Positions 1 through 5,923 of a stretch of DNA of 6,678 nucleotides are shown here, piece by piece (position 1 is the stretch's first letter; each line of letters begins with the position of its first letter). The DNA is taken from NCBI GenBank assembly GCA_003242605.1, contig QGUZ01000284.1:1-6678 (forward strand), given 5' to 3'. A model generated the notes under the pieces. It ran no database searches, was not told where the DNA came from, and worked only from the letters and a program-made list of their open reading frames with translations. The position numbers and the translations under genes are program-made. Source of the DNA: Actinomycetota bacterium (GTDB lineage Bacteria > Actinomycetota > Actinomycetes > Streptosporangiales > Streptosporangiaceae).

Positions 1-1182
1 GTGGCCGACCAGACCGCGCCGAGCACCCAGGCGGTCGCCGAGATGCTCGGCAAGCTCGTCACCCCCGCGGTGGCGAACGCGCACCGGGAGGCCGCCGCGC
101 TCGACGAGACGGCCGGGTTCGAGGTCCAGGCGTGGGACTGGGCGTTCTACGCCGAGAAGGTGCGCCAGGCCCGCTACGAGGTCGACGCGGCCGCGATGCG
201 GCCGTACTTCGAGCTGGAGCGGGTGCTGCGCGACGGCGTGTTCTACGCCGCCTCCCGGCTGTACGGCCTGCGCTTTGTGGAACGGCCCGACCTGCCCGGC
301 TACCACCCGGACGTGCGGGTGTTCGAGGTGTTCGACGCCGACGGGACCGGGCTCGGCCTGTTCCTCGCCGACTTCTACGCCCGGCCCACCAAGCGCGGCG
401 GGGCGTGGATGAACAGCCTCGTCAAGCAGTCCCACCTGCTCGGCACCCGCCCGGTCGTGGTGAACAACCTCAACATCGTCAAGCCGCCGCCGGGCGAGCC
501 GACGCTGCTCACCTTCGACGAGGTGAGGACGATGTTCCACGAGTTCGGGCACGCGCTGCACGCGCTCTTCTCCGACGTGCGCTTCCCCCGGTTCTCCGGG
601 ACCGCGGTGCCGCGGGACTTCGTGGAGTACCCGTCGCAGGTGAACGAGATGTGGGCGACCTGGCCGGAGGTGCTCGCCAACTACGCCCGGCACCACGAGA
701 CCGGCGAGCCGATGCCGCAGGAGCTGGTCGACCGCATGCTCGCCAGCCAGAGGTTCAACCAGGGCTACGCCACGGTCGAGTACCTCGCCGCGGCGCTGCT
801 CGACTGGGCCTGGCACACGATCGACGTGGACACCGACCCGGCCGAGTACGCCGACGTGGAGGCGTTCGAGGCGCGGGCGCTGCGCGAGGCGGGCGTGGCG
901 CTGGAGCGCGTCCCGCCCCGGTACCGCAGCACCTACTTCGCCCACATCTTCTTCGGCGGCTACAGCGCGGGCTACTACTCCTACATCTGGAGCGAGGTGC
1001 TCGACGCCGACACCGTCGAGTGGTTCAAGGAGAACGGCGGGCTCAAGCGGGAGAACGGCGACCGCTTCCGGCGGGAGCTGCTGTCGAAGGGCGGCAGCAT
1101 GGACGCGATGGAGGCGTTCCGCGCCTTCCGCGGCCGCGATCCCCGGCTGGAGCCGCTGCTGGAGCGCCGCGGCCTGCTGTGA
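1..1182 (+). CDS. M3-family zinc metallopeptidase (Dcp/oligopeptidase A type), C-terminal part, 5' end outside window
   Basis: Intracellular thermolysin-fold peptidase that cleaves short peptides, probably during recycling of peptides left by larger proteases. The visible 393 residues contain the HEFGH zinc motif at about 180-184 (ligands H180 and H184, catalytic base E181). The third ligand is E209 in FVEYPSQ, 25 residues after H184 as in thimet oligopeptidase. The Gly/Tyr-rich stretch at 319-330 (GGYSAGYYSYIW, with H315 just before it) carries the tyrosines that stabilise the transition state in this family. The C-terminus (GRDPRLEPLLERRGLL) is typical of peptidyl-dipeptidase Dcp-like members. 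M3 enzymes are usually about 650-700 residues and this frame is open from base 1, so the GTG there is almost certainly an internal Val codon and the N-terminal helical part is missing. It ends convergently 42 bp from gltX. Family assignment is firm; Dcp versus oligopeptidase A is not resolved. Confidence 0.93.
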   Translation: MADQTAPSTQAVAEMLGKLVTPAVANAHREAAALDETAGFEVQAWDWAFYAEKVRQARYEVDAAAMRPYFELERVLRDGVFYAASRLYGLRFVERPDLPGYHPDVRVFEVFDADGTGLGLFLADFYARPTKRGGAWMNSLVKQSHLLGTRPVVVNNLNIVKPPPGEPTLLTFDEVRTMFHEFGHALHALFSDVRFPRFSGTAVPRDFVEYPSQVNEMWATWPEVLANYARHHETGEPMPQELVDRMLASQRFNQGYATVEYLAAALLDWAWHTIDVDTDPAEYADVEAFEARALREAGVALERVPPRYRSTYFAHIFFGGYSAGYYSYIWSEVLDADTVEWFKENGGLKRENGDRFRRELLSKGGSMDAMEAFRAFRGRDPRLEPLLERRGLL

Positions 1183-1198
1183 GGCCCCGCCGTACCGT

Positions 1199-1218
1199 CC
1201 CGGCGGCGCCGCGCCGGG
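1199..1218. terminator. GC-rich hairpin between convergent genes, possible bidirectional terminator
   Basis: A perfect 7-bp inverted repeat, CCCGGCG (1199-1205) and CGCCGGG (1212-1218), encloses a 6-base loop. It sits in the 42-bp gap between the stop codons of the M3 peptidase and gltX, where both transcripts should end. There is no T-run on either strand, so it is not a classical intrinsic terminator. Actinobacterial terminators often lack a U-tail, but such hairpins also arise easily at this base composition. Confidence 0.4.
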
Positions 1219-1224
1219 CGCGGG

Positions 1225-2619
1225 TCAGGACGCCCGCTCGGCGCGCACCCGCTCCAGGGCGGCCTTCACCCGGGCGAGCGAGCGCTCCCGGCCGAGCACC
1301 TCGATCGACTCGAACAGCGGCAGCCCGACCGTCCGGCCGGTGATCGCCACGCGCACCGGGGCCTGGGCCTTGCCGAGCTTCAGCCCGTGCGCCGCGCCGA
1401 CCTCCTCGAGCGCGGTCTTGAGCGCGTCGGGGTTCCACTCCACGGTGGCGAGCCGCTCGGCGTACTCGGCGAGGATGTCCGGCGCCGCCTCGTGCTTCAT
1501 GCCCTTGTCCCACGAGCCCTGGTCGAACACCGGCTCGGCGAGGAACAGGAAGTCGACGTAGCCGGGCACCTCGGAGAGCACCGCGACCCGGGTCTGCACC
1601 AGCGGGGCGACCCGGCGGAACACCTCGACGTCGAAGTTCGGGATCGGCCGCACCCAGGGCAGGCAGCGCTCGGCGAACTCGTCGACCGGCAGCGCGCGGA
1701 TGTACTCGCCGTTGAACGCGCGCAGCTTCTTCTCGTCGAAGAACGCCGGCGACGGGTTGACGTCCTCGAGCTTGAACAGCCGCACCATCTCGGACCACGG
1801 CATGATCTCGCGGTCGCCGCCGGGGCCCCAGCCGAGCAGCATGAGGTAGTTGATCATCGCCTCGGCGAGGTAGCCCTCGTCCCGGTACGACTCGAGCGCG
1901 ACCTTGTCCCGCCGCTTGGACAGCTTCTGCCGCTTCTCGTTGACGAGCACCGGCACGTGCGCCCACACCGGCGGGGTGGCGCCGAGCGCCTCCCACAGCA
2001 GCTGCTGCTTGGGGGTGTTCGCCAGGTGCTCGTCGCCGCGCACCACGTGGGTGATGCGCATCTCCATGTCGTCGACGACGTTGGCGAGCACGAACAGCGG
2101 CGAGCCGTCGGTGCGCGCGATGGCGAAGTCCTCGATCGACTCGTTGGCGAACTCGACCCGGCCGCGGACCTTGTCCTCGACCACGGTGACGCCCTCGTCC
2201 GGGGTGCGGAACCGCACCGCGCCCGAGGTGAGCCCGCGGTCCCGGCAGTAGCCGTCGTAGCCCTGGTACTCCGAGCCGGTGCGCTCCTTGACGTCCTCGC
2301 GCGTGCAGTCGCAGTAGTAGGCGCGGCCGTCGGCGAGCAGCTTCGCCACCGCGGCCCGGTGCTGCTCGGCGTAGTCGGACTGGAAGTACGGCCCCTCGAA
2401 GTACGGCGAGTCGGAGCTGATGCCGAGCCAGGCGAGCGCCGAGATGATGCCCTCGGTCCACTCGGGCCGGTTCCGCGCCTGGTCGGTGTCCTCGATGCGC
2501 AGGATGAACCGCCCGCCGGACTGTACGGCGAGCGCCCAGTTGAACAGGGCGGAACGTGCCCCGCCGACGTGGAACATGCCGGTGGGCGAGGGCGCGAAGC
2601 GTACGCGCAGTTCAGTCAC
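1225..2619 (-). CDS. gltX: Glutamyl-tRNA synthetase (class I aminoacyl-tRNA synthetase)
   Basis: Attaches glutamate to tRNA-Glu in the cytoplasm using ATP. In actinobacteria, which generally lack GlnRS, the same enzyme normally also mischarges tRNA-Gln for GatCAB, and Glu-tRNA feeds haem synthesis; that role is inferred from the group. The 464-residue product has the Rossmann signature FAPSPTGMFHVGG at 8-20 (HVGG is the HIGH-box variant usual in GluRS). The KMSKS-loop equivalent is KLSKR at 232-236. A CxC pair (C103, C105) with C125 lies in the region that forms a zinc site in E. coli GluRS; the fourth His ligand is not obvious here. The C-terminal third, from about residue 300, is the helical anticodon-binding part. 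Length is normal or slightly short. The start is GTG at 2619-2617, preceded by a GGTGA motif. The first 8 bases overlap the end of the upstream FAH-family gene, so translation is probably coupled. The same gene order occurs in mycobacteria. Confidence 0.97.
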   Translation of the reverse strand: MTELRVRFAPSPTGMFHVGGARSALFNWALAVQSGGRFILRIEDTDQARNRPEWTEGIISALAWLGISSDSPYFEGPYFQSDYAEQHRAAVAKLLADGRAYYCDCTREDVKERTGSEYQGYDGYCRDRGLTSGAVRFRTPDEGVTVVEDKVRGRVEFANESIEDFAIARTDGSPLFVLANVVDDMEMRITHVVRGDEHLANTPKQQLLWEALGATPPVWAHVPVLVNEKRQKLSKRRDKVALESYRDEGYLAEAMINYLMLLGWGPGGDREIMPWSEMVRLFKLEDVNPSPAFFDEKKLRAFNGEYIRALPVDEFAERCLPWVRPIPNFDVEVFRRVAPLVQTRVAVLSEVPGYVDFLFLAEPVFDQGSWDKGMKHEAAPDILAEYAERLATVEWNPDALKTALEEVGAAHGLKLGKAQAPVRVAITGRTVGLPLFESIEVLGRERSLARVKAALERVRAERAS

Positions 2620-3388
2620 GTGAGATCACCCGGTTGGTGAGAGTTCCGATGCCTTCGATGCCGACGCTGACCTCGTCCCCGACCTGCAGCGGGCCGACCC
2701 CCTCCGGCGTGCCGGTGAGGATGACGTCACCGGGGATGAGGGTCATCACCGCGCTGACGTGGGCGATCAGCTTCGGGATGTCGTGGATGAGCTGGGAGGT
2801 GCGGGCGCTCTGCCGCAGTTCGCCGTTGACGCTGGTGGTGATCGCCAGGTCGGACGGGTCGAGCTCGGTCTGGATCCACGGGCCGAGCGGGCAGAAGGTG
2901 TCGAAGCCCTTGGCCCGGGTCCACTGGCCGTCCTTGTTCTGCAGGTCCCGCGCGGTGACGTCGTTGGCGCAGGTGTAGCCGAAGATGACCTCGTTGGCGC
3001 GCTCGGCGGGCACGTCCCGGCACAGCCGGCCTATGACGACGGCGAGCTCGCCCTCGTAGTCCACGCGCTCGGAGAGCTTGGCCGGGTACACGATGCCCTC
3101 GCCGGGGCCGATCACCGAGCTGGACGGCTTGAGGAACATGAGCGGTTCCTCGGGCACCTCGTTGCCGAGCTCCGCCGCGTGGGCCGCGTAGTTCCGCCCG
3201 ATGGCGATGATCTTCGTCGGGAGCAACGGGGCGACGAGCCGCACGTCCTTGAGGGGGTGACGCTCCCCGGTGAACCGGATGGTGCCGAACGGGTGCCCGT
3301 CGATCCGCGCGACGACCTCCTCGCCGCGCGCCCCCTCGATCACGCCGAAGGCGACCTCACCGTCCTTGGTATACCTCGCGATGCGCAC
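2612..3388 (-). CDS. Fumarylacetoacetate hydrolase (FAH) family protein
   Basis: A 258-residue member of the FAH fold, a metal-dependent family that cleaves or decarboxylates 2-oxo acids (acylpyruvases, oxaloacetate decarboxylases, 2-hydroxyhepta-2,4-diene-1,7-dioate isomerases). A short N-terminal domain (about 1-55) leads into the catalytic domain, which starts at IAIGRNYAAH (61-70). The metal ligands are expected at E112 and E114 (DYEGELAVVIG) and at D143 (ANDVTARDLQ). K160 in RAKGFDTFCPLGPW and the loop GTPEGVGPLQVGD complete the usual site. The GTG start at 3388-3386 is preceded by a TAGCCT box and no clear Shine-Dalgarno sequence, suggesting a leaderless message. Its last 8 bases overlap gltX. 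The orthologous neighbour of gltX in mycobacteria is usually annotated as an HHDD isomerase, and a corynebacterial relative has been reported as an oxaloacetate decarboxylase. Substrate cannot be decided here. No aromatic-degradation genes lie nearby, which favours a central-metabolism or housekeeping role. Confidence 0.9.
   Translation of the reverse strand: MRIARYTKDGEVAFGVIEGARGEEVVARIDGHPFGTIRFTGERHPLKDVRLVAPLLPTKIIAIGRNYAAHAAELGNEVPEEPLMFLKPSSSVIGPGEGIVYPAKLSERVDYEGELAVVIGRLCRDVPAERANEVIFGYTCANDVTARDLQNKDGQWTRAKGFDTFCPLGPWIQTELDPSDLAITTSVNGELRQSARTSQLIHDIPKLIAHVSAVMTLIPGDVILTGTPEGVGPLQVGDEVSVGIEGIGTLTNRVISRD
2626..2630 (-). promoter_or_regulatory. Ribosome binding site of gltX inside the upstream gene
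   Basis: On the minus strand GGTGA (2630-2626) lies 6 bases before the GTG start of gltX, within the last codons of the FAH-family gene. It supports the GTG at 2619 as the start and fits reinitiation after the TGA at 2614-2612. Confidence 0.55.
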
Positions 3389-3394
3389 ACCACA

Positions 3395-3400
3395 AGGCTA
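3395..3400 (-). promoter_or_regulatory. Possible -10 box (TAGCCT) for a leaderless FAH-gltX transcript
   Basis: On the minus strand TAGCCT (3400-3395) matches the actinobacterial TANNNT -10 pattern and ends 6 bases before the GTG start at 3388. Transcription would then begin at or next to the start codon, which explains the missing ribosome binding site. No good -35 hexamer is visible at 17-18 bp, so the call is tentative. Confidence 0.45.
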
Positions 3401-3516
3401 GTGCCGTACCGCACCTGGGGGTGGCAGCCGGGCGGGCGCCTGTGGACGGCCGGCGTACGGCGTGGCCTGCGCCGCGTCGCAGGGCACGTCGTCCGTGCCA
3501 CGGGCAGGGCGCGGTG

Positions 3517-3522
3517 AGAGGA
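3517..3522 (+). promoter_or_regulatory. Ribosome binding site of the haem-degrading monooxygenase gene
   Basis: AGAGGA lies 7 bases before the ATG at 3530 and fixes that start. The 141-bp divergent gap upstream (3389-3529) shows no convincing -35/-10 pair for this gene and no clear iron box. Confidence 0.75.
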
Positions 3523-3529
3523 TCGAGAC

Positions 3530-3883
3530 ATGTCCGTAGTGAAGATCAACGTGCTGACCGTGCCGCCGGAGATGCGCGAGGAGCTGGAGAAGCGGTTCGC
3601 CAACCGGGCCGGCATGGTCGAGTCCTCCGACGGCTTCGAGTGGTTCGAGCTGCTGCGGCCGGTCGAGGGCACCGACCGCTACCTCGTCTACACCCGCTGG
3701 CGCAGCGAGGAGGACTACCAGCGGTGGCTGAGCAGCCGGGCGTTCCAGGCCGGGCACGCCCAGGCGTCCGCGGACCGGGCGGGGCACGGCCACGGGCAGG
3801 GGGGCGGCCCCGCGGCCGCCGCCTCCGAGATCTGGTCCTTCGAGGTGGTGCAGAGCGCCGGCCCGAAAACCGGCGGCGAGTGA
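3530..3883 (+). CDS. IsdG/MhuD-like haem-degrading monooxygenase (ABM superfamily)
   Basis: A 117-residue cytoplasmic ferredoxin-like alpha+beta-barrel protein, normally a homodimer, predicted to bind haem and cleave it oxidatively to release iron. The N-terminus (VVKINVL, then ELEKRFANRAGMVESSDGF and LLRPVEG) closely resembles mycobacterial MhuD as I remember it. The three residues needed for haem turnover in IsdG/IsdI/MhuD have counterparts: N7, W66 and H76. The Trp-to-His spacing is 10, as in staphylococcal IsdG-type enzymes; in MhuD it is 9. Between H76 and the last strand (EIWSFEVV, 100-107) is a low-complexity Gly/Ala/His loop at about 83-98 that is longer than in MhuD. The gene stands alone, with a good ribosome binding site. 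No haem importer or iron-uptake gene is visible in the window. Another ABM-family function is possible, but the conserved triad makes haem degradation the best call. Whether the product is a mycobilin- or staphylobilin-type pigment cannot be read from sequence. Confidence 0.82.
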   Translation: MSVVKINVLTVPPEMREELEKRFANRAGMVESSDGFEWFELLRPVEGTDRYLVYTRWRSEEDYQRWLSSRAFQAGHAQASADRAGHGHGQGGGPAAAASEIWSFEVVQSAGPKTGGE

Positions 3884-3904
3884 GGCGGCGGGCCGGGCCG
3901 CGCC

Positions 3905-3942
3905 TGACGGGACAAACGACGCATTTTTGCCGCAATCCGTCA
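3905..3942. promoter_or_regulatory. Spaced inverted repeat TGACGG-N26-CCGTCA around the -35 region
   Basis: TGACGG (3905-3910) and CCGTCA (3937-3942) are exact reverse complements whose centres are 32 bp apart, about three helical turns. They bracket the putative -35 element of the lyase gene. This could be an operator for a dimeric or looping regulator, but two 6-mers could also pair by chance. Confidence 0.22.
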
Positions 3943-3955
3943 AAGCTCAGATAAC
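3927..3955 (+). promoter_or_regulatory. Sigma70-like promoter for the lyase gene
   Basis: TTGCCG (3927-3932) and GATAAC (3950-3955), each matching 4 of 6 consensus bases, are separated by exactly 17 bp. They sit in the only clearly A/T-enriched patch of the intergenic region. A start near 3961-3963 would give a leader of about 120 nt before the GTG at 4081. Confidence 0.5.
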
Positions 3956-4022
3956 AAATGGGCGGAAGTGACGCCTGCGCCCCGAGCGAACTGGTGTGAT
4001 TCGGTCCATGTGACCGGCTCGC

Positions 4023-4056
4023 GAGCTCGTGCCGGAACCCACGCCGGCACGGGCTC
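4023..4056 (+). promoter_or_regulatory. Strong hairpin in the untranslated leader of the lyase gene
   Basis: GAGCTCGTGCCGG (4023-4035) and CCGGCACGGGCTC (4044-4056) pair over 13 bp, with one G-U wobble in RNA and an 8-base loop (AACCCACG). A smaller hairpin, CGGTC/GACCG with loop CATGT, lies just upstream at 4002-4016. The large hairpin ends 13 bases before the Shine-Dalgarno sequence and has no T-run, so it is not a classical terminator. It may stabilise the message or take part in leader control. I recognise no riboswitch class. Confidence 0.5.
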
Positions 4057-4069
4057 TCGTCCTGCTCGG

Positions 4070-4074
4070 GGAGG
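4070..4074 (+). promoter_or_regulatory. Ribosome binding site of the lyase gene
   Basis: GGAGG within GGGGAGGAAAGGC lies 6 bases before the GTG at 4081. It is a near-perfect Shine-Dalgarno sequence and supports that start, which also places the signal peptide at the protein's N-terminus. Confidence 0.85.
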
Positions 4075-4080
4075 AAAGGC

Positions 4081-5889
4081 GTGCGCGTCCGCACACGAGG
4101 CATCGCTCTGCTGTCGGCTCTGCTCGCGGCCGGCACGGTCGGCACGGTCGTCCCGGCCGCGCCCGCGGCGGCCACGGTGACGCCCGCCGCCGAGCCCACG
4201 GCGCGGCCCACCGCGGCGAAGTCGGGCAGGCTCACCGCCGACTGCCAGGGCGACTGGCTGCCCGCCACGCCGACGGCGGCGGACATCATGGCGGGCCGCC
4301 TCGAGTTCGTCGGCCTCCCCGCGGTCAAGATCGGCCGCAACGTGAACTGGCACACCAACCCCCACCGCAACCGCTCGTGGGCGATGGTGTTCCACTCGCT
4401 GCGGTGGATGGCCCGGCTCGTTGCCGAGTACGAGACCACCGGCGACCGCGCCTACCTCAACCGGGCGGTCGAGGTCGCCAAGGACTGGGTGAAGGACAAC
4501 CCGCGCGGCGGCCGCACCACGAACCGGTACGCGTGGGACGAGCACCCGGTGGCGCTGCGCGCCCCCGCGCTGGTCTGCCTGAGCCGGCACGTGAAGGCGG
4601 ACTGGCTCACCCGCAGCCTGCGCGAGCACGCGACGGTGCTGGCGAACCCGGCCCTGTACGAGAAGGGCCACAACCACGGCCTCGACCAGGACATCGGCCT
4701 GCTCAGCATCGGCTGCCGCCTCGGCGAGCGGAAGTGGAGCACGCTCGCCGTACGCCGGATGGCCTCCTCGGCGAAGCTCGCCATCGACGCCGACGGCGCG
4801 CTGCAGGAGCAGGCGCCGCGGTACGGCGTGTACGTGCACCGGCGGATGACCACCGCGATGGAGAAGATCACCGGATGCGGGCTGAAGGTGCCGGCCGAGA
4901 TGCGCCGCCGGTACGACCTGCTCGCCTCCTACATCGTGCACGCCACCCAGCCGAACGGGTACATGGTGCCGATCGGCGACGGCGGCCCGGACGTCCGGCC
5001 GGCCGGGTTCACGCCCGAGGAGGCGGAGAAGGAGGCGACCGACAAGGAGGCCACCGAGCAGGCCGCGAAGAAGACGACCCGGGAGAAGCCGGTGAAGGTG
5101 TTCCGCCGCGCCGGGTACGTGTTCGGCCGGACCGCCTGGGGCGACCCCGAGTCGGCGTACTACTCGATCCGGTTCGGCCCCGGGCTGAAGTACCACGGCC
5201 ACGAGGACCACCTCGGCGTCACCTACTACGCCCACGGCCGGGACGTGCTCGTCGACGTCGGCTTCCACTCCTACGAGAAGACCGCCTACCGGTACTGGAC
5301 CATGTCCCCGGAGGCGCACAACGTGCCGATCGTGACCGGCAAGCGGTTCCGCCCCCGTACGGCGACCCGGCTCGACGCCGCCAAGATCGGTGGCGAGCGC
5401 CAGACGTACAAGCTCTCCGACACCGCGTACGGCGTGCGCCGCACCCGGTCGGTGCTGGTCAACCACGGCAAGGACGTGATGGCCGTGCTCGACACCGCGG
5501 CCAAGGGCGCGCGGATCCGCAACCTGTGGCACTTCCCCGCCGACCTGAAGGTGCTCGCCAACCGCGGCGGCCACGTGGTGGTCGGCGAGGGCGGCGCCAA
5601 GGGCTTCCGGGTGAGCCTGGTGCAGCTCGCCATGCCGTCCTGCAAGCCGATCGGCGGCCAGCAGGTGAAGATCGGCCAGACCAAGCCGTTCCAGGGCTGG
5701 GTCTCCCCCGGCTACATGCGCAAGGAGAAGGCGCCCGCCGTCGTCTCCCCCGCGGCGCCCGCCCTGCTCACGGTGATCGTGCCCGGCACCGCCGAGCCCG
5801 AGGTGTCCTGCTCGGGCGGCAAGGTGACCGTGCAGACCCCGGAGGGACCGGTCACCTTCCGCGCCACCGCCACGGGGGGCCTCGCCTAG
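4081..5889 (+). CDS. Secreted heparinase II/III-family polysaccharide lyase
   Basis: A 602-residue exported enzyme predicted to cleave a uronic-acid-containing polysaccharide by beta-elimination outside the cell. The N-terminus is a Sec-type signal peptide: basic MRVRTRG, a hydrophobic stretch to about 24, and Ala-rich cleavage sites near 30-31; there is no twin-arginine pair or lipobox. Residues of about 90-310 resemble the alpha-toroid, with NHGLDQD at 198-204 and QEQAPRYGVYVHRR at 242-255. The C-terminal beta-sheet domain begins near 345. Comparing with what I recall of Pedobacter heparinase II, likely equivalents are H199 and D202, Y251 or Y248, and H372 for catalysis. H374, D392 and H413 (SPEAHN) would be the metal ligands. 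A Glu/Lys/Thr-rich insertion at 312-337 separates the two domains. Six cysteines (55, 166, 212, 266, 521, 577) could form disulfides. The gene has its own promoter, a structured leader and a strong ribosome binding site. Substrate is unknown; heparin, alginate-like or a bacterial surface glycan are all possible. Confidence 0.85.
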   Translation: MRVRTRGIALLSALLAAGTVGTVVPAAPAAATVTPAAEPTARPTAAKSGRLTADCQGDWLPATPTAADIMAGRLEFVGLPAVKIGRNVNWHTNPHRNRSWAMVFHSLRWMARLVAEYETTGDRAYLNRAVEVAKDWVKDNPRGGRTTNRYAWDEHPVALRAPALVCLSRHVKADWLTRSLREHATVLANPALYEKGHNHGLDQDIGLLSIGCRLGERKWSTLAVRRMASSAKLAIDADGALQEQAPRYGVYVHRRMTTAMEKITGCGLKVPAEMRRRYDLLASYIVHATQPNGYMVPIGDGGPDVRPAGFTPEEAEKEATDKEATEQAAKKTTREKPVKVFRRAGYVFGRTAWGDPESAYYSIRFGPGLKYHGHEDHLGVTYYAHGRDVLVDVGFHSYEKTAYRYWTMSPEAHNVPIVTGKRFRPRTATRLDAAKIGGERQTYKLSDTAYGVRRTRSVLVNHGKDVMAVLDTAAKGARIRNLWHFPADLKVLANRGGHVVVGEGGAKGFRVSLVQLAMPSCKPIGGQQVKIGQTKPFQGWVSPGYMRKEKAPAVVSPAAPALLTVIVPGTAEPEVSCSGGKVTVQTPEGPVTFRATATGGLA

Positions 5890-5923
5890 CTCGACGTGGC
5901 CCGCTCGACGAATTGGCCAGAGA

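Noticed and set aside
1..3. GTG at base 1 as the start of the M3 peptidase
   Set aside because: The 393 residues correspond to the C-terminal half of a protein family near 680 residues, and the frame is open at the window edge. The codon is most likely an internal valine.
1043..2461. Long minus-strand open frame overlapping gltX
   Set aside because: It is a shadow of gltX in another frame: Arg/Gly/Ala-rich low-complexity product without recognisable domains, produced by GC bias.
3391..3403. Iron-box (DmdR/IdeR) operator upstream of the haem oxygenase
   Set aside because: CACAAGGCTAGTG shares only the AGGCTA core with the iron-box consensus, and it lies about 130 bp away over the -10 region of the opposite gene.
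3885..3928. Intrinsic terminator after the haem oxygenase gene
   Set aside because: The GC-rich stretch GGCGGCGGGCCGGGCCGCGCC can fold only with a bulge, and the T5 run comes about 20 bases later, so the two do not form one terminator.
3398..3943. Minus-strand frames opposite the haem oxygenase gene
   Set aside because: Low-complexity products with no motifs; the plus-strand gene has a good ribosome binding site and a conserved catalytic triad.
3956..4080. Known riboswitch (for example c-di-AMP/ydaO type) in the lyase leader
   Set aside because: The GGAACCCA-like loop is suggestive only. The predicted leader is short for that class, and I could not match its conserved core. A covariance-model search would decide.
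3940..5574. 544-codon minus-strand frame opposite the lyase gene
   Set aside because: Antisense shadow of the lyase gene with biased His/Val/Arg/Gly composition. The plus strand has the ribosome binding site, signal peptide and lyase motifs.
5890..5923. Bidirectional terminator between the lyase and TPR genes
   Set aside because: Only a 5-bp TGGCC/GGCCA pair with a 13-base loop (5897-5919) is present, and there is no T-run. Too weak to call.
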